From Andrena cerasifolii (taxonomy: Eukaryota; Arthropoda; Insecta; Hymenoptera; Andrenidae), in contig NC_135128.1 of the NCBI RefSeq assembly GCF_050908995.1, positions 11,189,114-11,253,113 on the forward strand: 64,000 bases of DNA. Reading direction: 5' to 3'. Positions 24,519 through 34,888 of the stretch are shown here, one piece after another (position 1 is the stretch's first letter; the number at the start of each line of letters is the position of its first letter). The notes under the pieces are model-generated. The model saw nothing but the letters and a program-made list of their open reading frames with translations. It made no database searches and was not told the DNA's origin. Position numbers and translations under genes: made by a program.

Positions 24519-27486
24519 GTAAACTCTCAACGTCGCCAGAAATTCCTGAAATCCGAACGAACCAAGAACCAGTCCCCGACTACTCAAACACCAACGAAGC
24601 ATACGAACATGGAGAAAAGATGAGCGCTAAGCAGCTTTGACATGTTAATACCGATAAATAAGAAGATCGTCGCCCGTGCATGGACGAACGCAATTTCTCC
24701 TCAAGCCCTTCATATTTCACCGGCCACCGCGCGCGAAAGCGCCGACATTATTATGTATGCTGTACCCCTGTTAAGCAGAGGCATTTCTTTTTCCACGGGC
24801 CAGAGTACCGCGATACATCCTAGTTCTTTTGCGCGTAAATTGCATGCTCCCTCTCCTCAGACTCGGCGGGCACGGGCATTAAGTCCACGCGTGGAGTCCA
24901 GGATGGATCCTGTGTGTTTGCTGAGGGGATAATAGTGTAATGGATGGACAGGGACTGCGGACTAACGCGGATGAGACTGCTGTTTTCGAGACTCTAGTCT
25001 GAGGCTGACGCCGCCGTCGCCTCGGCCCTCCTCTAGCACACTATTATTCTCTTTTGCTGGCTAATTGGCATCATTGTTGCACGCATTGTTCAACGACGAA
25101 TTGTCCGTTCTTTGGCGAGCGAATCAACAGCTGGTCCGCGCAAAAGTGCTTTTGTCGAACCTCAATAACACACGAGGCGTGCGCGCAACATGAATGCGCC
25201 GGCGATTAGAGATTACAGCGACATTAAGGCTGTTCCGCCGGTAACTGTACCTGGCTGCTTCGTCCTATTATTTCAATAGAATTTCGGAAAAACTCGGCGT
25301 GCCCAGTCTGTGCTCCGGCCATGACAAATTCGAGGGTAAATTCTCGTAAACAGGGGCAGTGTTGTTCTTCAGGAATTTGGTAGCCATGGCAGAGCTGAAG
25401 GATTTAATATATTTCAGCAGGAATAAGAGGCGAAGTTATCGAGAACCAAGAGAAGCTACGAAGTCTGAAGAATCTGAAGTTTCAGGTGGTACTGACCGCG
25501 CTAAAGTGCGAAGAAGCAATGCCACCGCATAAAGACAGGTGACTCGCAACTGTAACTCTTTGTAATCTAAAACGAAGGGGGAAGCCTCAAAGTTACGGTC
25601 GGCAGTGCGCGTTGATTGTTCTGTGCCTACAATCAGAGCGCACGAAAGGGAATGTTCTACGCCCAGATCTCGAAACAAATACAAAAACCAGCCACGCAAT
25701 GATCGATCGATGCAACCAACAGAAGATTAAAGTCTCCAATTGTGATACGCGGAACAGCGGCAACGAAATCGTGATTAACGCGGCTGGACCCCCACCCAAC
25801 GCCCATGATAATTCCTCCTTTACGATCCGAGCGAAAGATTCCGCCAGCAGGTCCCCCATAAATATTAATTCCGCGCGTTCCACTCAAGTGACGCTGCCGC
25901 GCGAAATAAAATCTCGAGCGGGCTCGCGGGCCGTGTAGCCGGCTCGGCCGACCTCGCTTTCCCGATTAGGGATCATAATAAACAATTACCAGACGCAGTA
26001 AATAAGTGTCCGGCGGGAAAGCCGTTGCGAGAGATCAAAGGCGATCCAGCAAGTCGATCTTCTGATACAGATTGCGGGCTGATAAACGATCGACGCGGGC
26101 GATTCGCTGGTGGGGGCCGGGTTGCAAACTGTGATTAGACTTTACTCTGTAGCTGGAACGCGGAAGTCTTTCGCGCTAACGCGCTTAGGCAAATGTCGTG
26201 CTCGCGCGAGCTGGCATAGGTGGCTGCGGGCCCGTTAGAAACTTTGACATTCTACCCGTACGATTTTCCCACGATTCTCCATCTCCTAACGGGAGCAACC
26301 TTTTCTGGCAGTTTCTGGCAATAAGCTCCGTGGCTCCCCTGGTCGCTTAATGCATGAACGGACACGCGCCATGTATGGAGATTAGATTGGCGCTGCTCGC
26401 CTGTTCTCGATAACGCCTTTGTCACATTTTTCGTTTAGCGAGGCCGCCGATACCAGACGTAGAAAGCGCTCGTAATCGTGTAAACTCCCGTGATTTATGA
26501 TCCCCACATTTTCCTAGCTGGGTCGTGTTTGATAGTGTGTAGAATTAAGTGGAGCCAGGAACGAGAGTCGATAGACTTGATGAATATAGTAAATGAGAAA
26601 CTCGTGTCTCTGTTGCGTCTTCGGGTGGACACCTCGGATGGCGGTTCGAAGGCAGATTTTCTGCTGGATCCAAGTCGCGCGTTGTGTAATACTCGAAGAA
26701 AGAACGAGGACCCGTGCATTGACCCCATCAGCCACATGGAAGTCGTTCGACACGCTTTGTTTTGTACGTTAATCGTATACAGGTCAGAGAGACCATTGGC
26801 CGATTTAGGTTGGGACGCGGCGCGGCAGATACTTAAGCAGACAATTGGTTGTCATTGACACACAAAACCGTTAGTAACGACTGTGACGATCGCTTCGTCG
26901 TAGAGGGTCTGTCTTATTAATCATCGCGGACGGTCCACGGATCTCGCCGAGGATCCTGCGCGTATTATTTCGTGCGGCTCTTAATGCGGGTCGTCAAACT
27001 GATCAAGCTAATGCGGACGGGTATGAAGAAGGAACCCTGGGGAATGCTGTAGCCAGAAGAAATCAGTAAACGCCTTCACTGCTCGAAATAGTTGGGAGAT
27101 TGCCTGGTCAACTGAGATCGTATCGATCCTCCGAAGGCCACTTATATCGAGCAAGTTAGAAGAAAGCATCATCTCATTCATCTTTTCGTTTCATCACCTT
27201 GTTGTTACTCGGAGAAAATTATTACAAGCTATCTCTTACACTTTGAGACTCTGGCTACAGCTTCCCGATTGAAACGAGCTGAGGCTCTACTGCCTAGAAA
27301 ATTTGACAACGCTTAACAAGGTTTGCGAGCTGAGCGTCGAACGACATCTCCTCGAGGGACTAGCAGATAATTAATCGTCGCAACTAATCAACATTCCGCC
27401 TAAGGATAAGGCGACTGTTCCCGCCTGATTAGGTACAAGTCCTAATCGATCAACGGGCAATGGTTCATAGAGATTCATGGACTCAC
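24519..27486. other. Non-coding, no gene recognised
   Basis: Mixed, largely GC-rich sequence. If the exon at 27487-27782 is real, this stretch is its downstream intron. No continuation exon in the required phase was recognised. The 122-codon frame at 26490-26858 has no domain or splice support. Confidence 0.4.
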
Positions 27487-27782
27487 CTCGCTCTTCAGAT
27501 TCAATGGGACGTCGCACGGAGCGTCCAACTCGGCTTCCGGTTTCATCTGATGAGACAGCATGCTGTAGCTGTGCTTGGGCGGTACGGCGGTCGCCAACAT
27601 GTTGGGATGCTGCAGATGCTGAAGACGAGGCTGGAGATGGGGCTGGTGGTGATAAGGCGGCGACAATTGGGTGTTCAGAGTGCGAAGATCAGCTGGCGGG
27701 GAAGCGGGCGCAGCGGTACTGCTCTGTTCCTCCTCGGCCAAACCCTCCGCCATGTCAGGCTTGCATCCCGGGGACTCGTAAT
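27487..27782 (-). CDS. Probable internal coding exon, transcription-factor-like
   Basis: Best coding candidate in the window. On the minus strand an acceptor-like GATTCACAG precedes position 27782 and a near-perfect donor, GAG followed by GTGAGT, follows position 27487. The exon is 296 bp: two bases completing a codon, then exactly 98 open codons, so the donor falls in phase 0. The product starts YESPGCKPDMAEGLAEEEQ. It continues through a Ser/Pro/Ala segment, a His/Gln/Pro-rich low-complexity segment (PPYHHQPHLQPRLQHLQHP), then MLATAVPPKHSYSMLSHQMK and PEAELDAPCDVPLNLKSE. Such His/Gln-rich linkers and PLNL-type motifs (similar to CtBP-binding motifs) are common in developmental transcription factors, so a nuclear regulator is inferred. 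No DNA-binding domain lies here and no family is claimed. The ATG after 9 codons could instead mark a first coding exon. Confidence 0.6.
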
Positions 27783-28429
27783 CTGTGAATCGACCAAAAC
27801 TCTCTGAGGACCGATCTAATAGTTGGAATCGCTGCGCGCTCGCTCGCCAGCCTCACGCCATTCCATAATGCTTGGGACATAATTTGTGTAATTGGTCGCG
27901 GGACGACGTCCAACGTCGGCTGACGCGATGACACTTCGATATTACCAACAGTTTTGCGGTGGAACGTAGATTAAACAATGGGTTCTTTGAGTGCTTTCTT
28001 ATGCTGGCTAATTTGAAGAAAAGACTCGGGAACAAAGGCTAGGGTACTTCAATATCCATCGAATTGAAGGGAATTGGGGAACAACTTTAATGGTAGGGAT
28101 GCAGGATCTACTGATTTGTGAAGATTGACGTCCAAAAGAGGGGTTAAAGAGTTTAAGAGTACACAGAACTTTATAATATATTGGACAAATTCAACGGCAG
28201 TAATTCTTCCAAATGCAAATGCCCAAACAGAAGATACCTCCGCGATGTAACTCATTGTCAGTTGAAATGGCGATTAGATTCGAGGTTTGGCAGACGATCT
28301 AGCATGCAGGCATTACAATTGGTGGCTGTTAGCCAAAGACACTCTACAGCCCCCAACCCTTTTCCTGACTCCTAAAAGACATCATACTACTGCTAGGTCC
28401 ACCCAGAATCTCCTAAATCATTCACATCC
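27783..28429. other. Non-coding, upstream intron of candidate exon
   Basis: On the minus strand this lies immediately 5' of the candidate exon. The 40 bases before the acceptor are only moderately pyrimidine-rich (TTTTGGTCGATTCACAG). No partner exon was recognised. Confidence 0.35.
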
Positions 28430-29400
28430 AGGGGTTGAAACGGTTCCGAGAATAACTGTTTTAAACCGTTATATATCGGTTCTGACTGAAACAGTTATGA
28501 AGAACCGATATTCTAAATAACTGTTATAAGGAACCGAAATTTCTAGCTATACCGATTTCGGTTACGGTTCTGCAGAACCGATATTATATCGGTTCCGTAA
28601 CGCTTATATATCGGTTTTATAACAGTAATGTATCCTATGTGTTAGGCATCAGGTATGCGTAGTACGTTCCAAAATATTTACGATCAATGTCACATTTGTT
28701 TACTGGAAATTCGATTTGTTTATGTCTTTTTATCGCTGGGCCTCGCTATCTAGTGTCTCTCTTTTCAAAACTCCATCAATGCAGGAAAAGCCGAAATGAA
28801 AGACAGCATTTGTAAATTAAGTATTGAAAAGAGAAAAATAATTAATATAAAATTAGTAGTAAGTTTGTACATATTAGGAAAGTTATTGCTGTTAGTGTTA
28901 GCAATACTTTAAATTAAGTGTCAAATTAATATTAGTCGTAGTGCACAATAGGTATTAGTGATATTTAAATTAGAAGATTATAGTTAGAAGTTGCTCTGCA
29001 AAAATTTTGGTACCGATGTATACACAATTTATACTTTATTTAAATTTTTAAACACTTAAGAGGGCACCCCACATTAATAAGGGTTTAACTTAAACGTAAC
29101 TTAAAAAAAAAATTATTTCAAACTACTTTTGAGAATCAATTTATTCTTCACAGATTTATTATTTAATCATAATTTTAACGGCGCTTACGAATGGTTGAGG
29201 CGAGCCCAGCTCATAGCGAGGGTTTACTGTATAACCGATATATAACCGTTACAGAACCGATATAATATCGGTTCTGTAGAACCGGAACCGAAACCGATAT
29301 AGGCCAGAACCGTTTTCACTCGTAACTGTTTCAAGATTATTTCGGTTCTCATAACTGTTTCGAGAACCGAAACCGATATCATAACTGTTTTCAACCCCTG
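28430..29400. mobile_element. Non-autonomous hAT-like element, CAGGGG ends
   Basis: The ends are CAGGGGTTGAAA at the left and TTTTCAACCCCTG at the right, giving inverted repeats of about 12 bp that continue imperfectly. Flanking 8-bp repeats TTCACATC (28422-28429) and TTCACGTC (29401-29408) match at 7 of 8 positions, a hAT-type target duplication. Both subterminal regions (about 28440-28625 and 29230-29395) are crowded with AACCGATAT, AACTGTTAT and GGTTCTG words in both orientations, likely transposase-binding repeats. The central 600 bp is AT-rich and has no recognisable coding remnant. Total length is 971 bp. Confidence 0.85.
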
Positions 29401-30861
29401 TTCACGTCCCCATATATTACCCATCCGACACCAACACACTCCTGTGCCACGATCAAACTTCCACCACCATCCCCAGGCAAAGAAGAACGATGCAGCTCGA
29501 TCGACAGGACGTCAAACTCGGGGCAGCCGAGCCAGGGACTTGAAAGGGCGCAGCGACACGCATAAACGCGATACTAATTAAACGCGGGATCTCCCGCCAG
29601 CCGTATCGAAGCGTAGTGCGTGCAGCTGTTAAGAATGCAGACAGTGGAAATTGGAAGGAGGCCCGTTCATCTTCCGACTTCAAAGCAAAAACATTTGCTC
29701 GGGGAGGCGTCGAGGAGGAGGGCGCGAAAGGGGGATGGTGGAATCCAGCGCCGCTGCGCTTCGAGAATAAAATGGCCCGCCACCTAACAGACACCTCGCA
29801 TTTATCTGGCTAATTATTTTTAATCTAACCGGGCCGTTAGTAAGAATTCAAGGGCAATGAAATCACCGTCTCCCAGAAAGAGCACCGGCGATCATCTCTT
29901 CCTCCCCCCTTTCACCGGCCCCGTTTGCCCACGACTTTCGCCGAAGGATACATCGTCGAAGCCCCGCGTCTTCGTGTACTTGCTGAACGCAACTAACAAC
30001 ATCTGCTTCTATTTTTGCGCTGGCCCGAGTCCAGCGGTTCAGTTTTTTAAAAGCGGTGCGCCTATGACGAACGGCTGGATGGATCATCGAGCGGAAGCCC
30101 GGGGTGGTAGAGAGAGACGAGCCGGTTATTCTGGACAAATTATTGTCAAAGGGCGAGAGCGCGCCTTCTGCCCACCGGCAGCTACTTTGTTCCTCATAAA
30201 AGGCGTTTTATATAATGGCCGTCGCGGCAAATATTTCTCGGCCGGGTTTTTTAAAAACGGCGGACGCCGGTGGCAAAGGTGGCGGGCTCGAAGGGGGCCC
30301 CCGAGCGGGATGGCCGCCTGAATCGCGGCCAGACACACGTTCACGGCTCTGAACACAGGGTCTTAACGCGACGTTACACGGCACGTAACACGTAATTGCC
30401 GTGGTTCTGTGTCGCGGTGCTTGGGTTGCGTCACTCGCGACCATTTCTCAGAGTATTGATTAAGGAGGACGTGATTCGAGAACTGTTTTCTTCAAGAGTT
30501 GACGGGGGGAATCTTTTGCGGGTTAGGTCTGGGGCTCGGGAGATTGCGACGAGAGATTTTCTTCATAAATTTCACTTGAAGAGTTTTAGCGTGACGTGAT
30601 TTATGATTTAGCATTTGTGTGATAGTAGCTTAGCGGTAGAATCGTTATGGTACCCACAGCTCTGATAAGTGATTGGGTAGAAGGAGAGGTATGTGTTTTG
30701 AAAAATTCTAGTTCAAATGCCTGCGAGTGATAAAAATGGGAAATTGTCGATATCGAGCGTTGGAATCACTGTGCGCCAGAAGCAAGGATCTTCTGGGTCG
30801 AAAATTCTCCACAGGAATGGTACCTACTAACAAGGGAACTTCACGCATCTGCACCCACCGC
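29401..30861. other. Non-coding, GC-rich
   Basis: No supported gene. The 154-codon frame at 29857-30321 and its minus-strand shadows lack domain features. The weak outer part of the inverted repeat centred near 31092 may begin around 30780. Confidence 0.4.
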
Positions 30862-31285
30862 TTGGAACGCAACTTTATGGGTTTATAAAGTGACTCAAGA
30901 CAAGAACAACGATGTGTTTCATTCGTCGATATGAAAACTAACCTCAAACTCAAATAGGCACTCTCACTCTTTCGCGTACAACTCCTAAAGTACAAGAGGC
31001 AGAGGAAAATGTTTCAAACAAAAGTTTAATGGTACAATAAGAGCTGCAAACCAGCGTGAACGAAATTTTGGAAAAAAATATTTATGTTAGGTATATTTTT
31101 TTTTTAAGCTCTTTTCAAAATTTTGATAACGCAGGTTTATAGCGCTTATTGTACCATTAAACTTCTGTTTGAAACATTTTCTTCTGTCTCTTGTACTTTA
31201 GGAGTTATACGTGAATATGGGAGGGCCTATTTGACTTTGAGGTTAGTTTTCACACGCTTAAAGGGCTCAGAAAGTTGCGTTCCAA
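30862..31285. repeat. Long inverted repeat, hairpin-forming
   Basis: The left arm (about 30862-31072) and right arm (about 31111-31285) are reverse complements over most of their length, separated by about 40 bp. Landmarks are TTGGAACGCAACTTT against AAAGTTGCGTTCCAA, AAAACTAACCTCAAA against TTTGAGGTTAGTTTT, ACTCCTAAAGTACAAGAG against CTTGTACTTTAGGAGT, and GTTTAATGGTACAATAAG against CTTATTGTACCATTAAAC. The left arm has about 45 extra bases (near 30890-30935). Weaker pairing continues outward, for example ACAAGGGAAC near 30832 against GTTCCCTTGT near 31309. No target duplication was found. It could be a foldback transposon, two inverted copies of one repeat, or a hairpin-RNA locus. Confidence 0.85.
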
Positions 31286-33700
31286 TCAGTGAACGCGGGT
31301 TCGCGGTGTTCCCTTGTAAGGCAGCATACAGTGAATGCTGGATGTTTTCGCGTGGAAGAAAGCAAATTACTCCCGTCTTAAACGATCCCCTCGTTTCGAA
31401 AGGATCCCCTGTTGACGATGGTCAGTCGGAGCTCTCCGACTTGCCTGACTTTTTCCCCACTCGCGGTCGTTAATTTCCGTTGGAATCATATTAATCGCTC
31501 TAGGGCTGCGTCCGTGAAATTACTAGACGCTTTAACCACCGGCTGTCCGATCCGAATTCGTCCGTAACGATTATTATATCGCGACCTGAGGTATAATGCC
31601 GGGTATTCCGAAAGCTGGCCAATTAGTATCGTCGATTTGGATGGTTTAATGAGAGTGCGGTTTCATTAGCGTATCGCGTCGGCCTCTCGATCCCGTGATA
31701 CGTGAAACGTGAAGGAGAGTCCTTCCAGCGGGACGAAGAAATCGGCAATGATTATAACCGCGGCCGTTCAAGTGTCATTGAGCCTTAATATTTGAAAATT
31801 GTTACCTTCGCCGCGGCCAGGCCTACGAGAGGCGTTGCGCTCCTGCCCCGGTTTAGAAGAGGATTAATCACCGACGAATCCCAAAACTCCTCCGCCACCA
31901 TTACCGCTGCATGTTCCTTTCTGGATAATTATACGTCCAATTGGAGAATATCTAGACGACTGGTTAAGCTACTATCAGCGGCGATGGGAATTGGGAATGT
32001 AAACGAGAAAAATTGAAATCATCAGCTTCTCAATAAGCAAGTTGGTAATTATTTAGTTTTCGAGATATTCTCAAGAAACTGTGATCGGTAGTTGGTTCGG
32101 GTTGGATGGTTGAGCAACCTCCTGGGAGGGGTGGCGCCACCTTTTATGAGATTTAAGACAAAAAATGTGTAAATCTCCCAAATGTTGACGGCCCGCTAAA
32201 CCATATAGCCAGAACCATCTACCGTTCTGTTGCGAATATCGACTTTGCGGCTTTGCGAAAACTGAAGCCGAGCGTCGACAACATGCATAGGAAAAAGTTG
32301 TTCGGAATCATACCCCCGACCACATATTCGAAGGTCATCGAAATCCGTGAGTACTACCCTTATGTAAGTAATTACCAGCAAACCGAACTTCAACAGGGTG
32401 GGTGCATACTACGTCGTAATCCACTGATAAAATTTCGTCAATGCCCGCCAAGATGATGCTTCTTGACAGTCTACCGAGCTGTACTCGTAACAGAGGTCCG
32501 TCCACCGGTCAATTTTCACAGCGCACAAGTTGACTGGTCTATCCTGCTGATCGGGCAACAACGAGGATCGTCTGCTTTCACTGGGTGCATCCTGGCATGT
32601 CTCCTCGAGCGATAATTGCCGACGGGATCACCCGGTGAAAGTCCACGTAATCGAATATGCAATTAAAAACACCGGGACCATTGATACGAGGATCGCTCGA
32701 GTGTCTAGGGAGGCAATTAAAACGCGTGCATTATGCGACGAGCCGTCACGAGCCCGATCCGAGTTTCCCACCCCTCCCGACCCCTGATCAGACGTTTAAC
32801 CACTGAAAGCCACCCTCGGGGCGACTTGGTCGCGACTCCCGGTGTGTCCCTCGACTTCCAACCCCCACCCGGGTGCTCGCCAGGGTCCTCTTCCTTTTTC
32901 GATATTTCTGGTCCTCGCTCCGGGGCTGGTATCGTGTTTTCGCATTATCATCCTGCTGGCCTATCCTGCCGGGCCGACAGGAGGGTACCGAGCGATCGAG
33001 GGACGAAAAGGATGACCAGGGAGCGGGAGGGAGGCATCGCAGCGTCAGCGACGCCGGCAGCAGCAGCGTACAATTAAGGGGGTTGATTGATGTTAATTCA
33101 AAGGGTAATTAAGAATGTTGCGCATAAAAATCCGGTAATTTATGGTCATTGGGGATAATTATATGTTGACCAGCTTGTAATTGCAAGCGCTTCGTGGCCT
33201 ACAACACGTATAAGCGTCCAGGGAATTGCGGGTAGCTCCTTCGACTGGCCCTACCTTGCTTGTGTACGCGCGAGCCTCTCCACCATCAACTGGCTTCTTC
33301 CCCGGGATCGAGTGTGCGTGTGTAGGTGGGTGGGTGGAATATACGGTCTCAGATCGCAGCTTATTATAGAGGCTAGTAGATAAGGTGGGTTTAGAAACAA
33401 CCGTGCGCCTCTGGCCAGCAGCTAGTTCCTACATAGTCTTAGCCTGCCTCCCTCGGCCCGTCTCTGTCTTTTGTTTCTGTCCCGCAGTACCTCTGTCTCG
33501 GTCCCGCTCGACGCTCCAGGCAACACCGAAGTGCGTGTAAACCGCCCAAAGTCCGGGGCCGACGATTTATGAGGGCGATTCGCAGCCGCCAAGACTGCGG
33601 CGGTTTTAGAATTTTAGGCTCGGTCCAATTCGCCGCGAAAACGCGCTCCGTTTCTGGCCGACCAGCCTGCTCCTGCGTCGCCGTGCCCGCCGACGAACAC

Positions 33701-33708
33701 TATAAATA
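33701..33708 (+). promoter_or_regulatory. Possible TATA box
   Basis: TATAAATA stands alone in GC-rich DNA. It lies 40 bp upstream of an ATG (33741) that opens a frame reaching a consensus splice donor (33931). The spacing suits a start site near 33730, but no strong initiator is visible there. Confidence 0.2.
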
Positions 33709-33740
33709 ACCGGACGCGGATAATCGCCATATGGCCGCGC

Positions 33741-33931
33741 ATGCCGCGAGAACTACCCGCCTCAGACGCTGGCACGCTTTACGCGCCGATTCGATTTCCT
33801 GGTGTACCGTGTCGCGATGGTAGAAACTCGTTAATAGCTCTGTTTCTACGACGTTTAGCAGAGATGTGGGTGCTAGCAGCGACTCAGATTGGGAGAGGGG
33901 CTTTGGGAGATGGAAGGAGGAGCAGGAAATG
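33741..33931 (+). CDS. Speculative first coding exon
   Basis: An ATG at 33741 opens 63 codons that run into GAAATG followed by GTAAGT, a consensus donor at 33931/33932 in phase 2. Without splicing the frame ends at the donor's own TAA. The product starts MPRELPASDAG and has a hydrophobic patch (SLIALFLRRLAEMWVLAA) but no recognised domain. Support comes only from the upstream TATAAATA and the donor. Chance co-occurrence is quite possible in a 64-kb window, so this is a low-confidence hypothesis. Confidence 0.15.
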
Positions 33932-34127
33932 GTAAGTAATTTTGAAGGTGTTGCGAGATGGGTAGGAGGGACACGTCGATGAGTTTGTTTGGAGAATGGG
34001 GACTCGTGGGGCCGGTGAACTGGGAAAGAATTGTAGTATTTCAATAGTGTTAGGTTGTTGCAAATGGAATGGCCGTTTCTGATTTTTTAATTTAAACTTT
34101 TATGAGACAAACCTAATACGTACTTCA

Positions 34128-34265
34128 TCAATCAAAATAGTCACCATCGACTTTAATACACTTTTCCCAACGCGAAATAAGTGCAGCAATGCCTTTCTGA
34201 AAGAAATCCAGAGTACGAGAGGCAATAAATTCAGCGAATGCAGTGTTTACATCCATTTCTTCTCG
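34128..34265 (-). pseudogene. mariner transposase, C-terminal remnant
   Basis: Read on the minus strand and ending at a TGA at 34128-34130, 45 codons give REEMDVNTAFAEFIASRTLD then FFQKGIAALISRWEKCIKVD and GDYFD. The segment L-x-x-R-W-x-K-C-I-x-x-x-G-D-Y-F is the conserved mariner transposase C-terminus. It is in the same frame as the N-terminal part, but about 35 bp of unrelated sequence with in-frame stops separates them. By comparison with a usual length near 345 residues, roughly 170-180 residues holding the catalytic triad are missing. Confidence 0.9.
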
Positions 34266-34301
34266 TCACAAGTAATTAGTCTATGTAATAGGCTTTTATT
34301 A

Positions 34302-34697
34302 TTATGACGAGAAAACAAAGAAGATTTTGTTGTTTTCAGTAAGTTCATGTGGGACCCATTTGTCCAGCTTTTTTACTTTTCCCATGGCCTGTAGATGTCG
34401 GGAAACAGTTGAATAGTGAATATTCGTTCTCACTGCAATTTCCCGGACAGTTAGGCGTGAATCCTCTTCAACCATGTCTTTCAAAATAGTGTTTTCGATA
34501 GCTGTTGGCTTATGGCTGCGAGGCATATTTTCGAGGTCTGTATCACCAGAACGAAATTTTTCGAACCAACGCCTAGTGGTCCGATCACTTGCAGTACCAT
34601 TGCCGAATGCAGTAATTATATTCCGCGTTGCCTTAGCCGCACCGTGACCAAGTTTGAACTCATACAAGTAAATTATTCGAATTTCCTTCTTTTCCAT
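34302..34697 (-). pseudogene. mariner transposase, N-terminal part
   Basis: The 131-codon frame starts MEKKEIRIIYLYEFKLGHGA and has the two helix-turn-helix regions of mariner transposases. The first includes TRRWFEKFRSGDTDLENMPR, matching the family's W-F-x-K-F-x-x-G-x-x-x-x-x-x-x-R-x-G/H-R/K pattern at residues about 40-65. The second is LTVREIAVRTNIHYSTVSRH at about 83-102. It ends with the inter-domain stretch WVPHELTENNK, which in intact proteins precedes the DD34D catalytic domain. Here the frame runs into IFFVFSS and stops. It lacks all catalytic residues. A truncated DNA-binding protein from such a copy could in principle bind the ends of active relatives, but expression is unknown. 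Confidence 0.92.
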
Positions 34698-34888
34698 GAT
34701 CAGTTAAATCGGTTTTTAATTACGTATACTGCGCAATATAACAGAAATTATACACGCCACATCACGTGTGAGACATGTACTTTTCAAATGATACAAATAC
34801 AACGCCATCTGCTCGGAACAGAGTTAAGCTACAAAGCCGAGAAGTTTAAATTGTAGAAAACGGCCATTTCATTTGCAACAACCTAATA

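Larger units (their letters stand above)
31286..34049. other. Mostly non-coding, no clear gene
   Basis: Mixed sequence with GC-rich patches. The only gene-like signal is the weak promoter and first-exon arrangement at 33701-33931, listed separately. Confidence 0.4.
34050..34886 (-). mobile_element. Internally deleted mariner element
   Basis: The left end TTAGGTTGTTGCAAATGGAA and the right end, on the opposite strand, TTAGGTTGTTGCAAATGAAA form terminal inverted repeats of about 30 bp that continue through ATGGCCGTTT. The right end is followed by TA (34887-34888), the mariner target. The left flank has TG instead, a probable mutation. The element is 837 bp against about 1.3 kb for complete mariners. 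On the minus strand it keeps the N-terminal and C-terminal ends of the transposase, with the catalytic middle lost. The two ends are nearly identical, so the insertion is not very old. Confidence 0.93.

Noticed and set aside
30626..30640. tRNA A-box-like TAGCTTAGCGGTAGA
   Set aside because: No B box (GGTTCGANNCC type) follows at a suitable distance and no cloverleaf can be drawn, so neither a tRNA nor a tRNA-derived SINE is supported.
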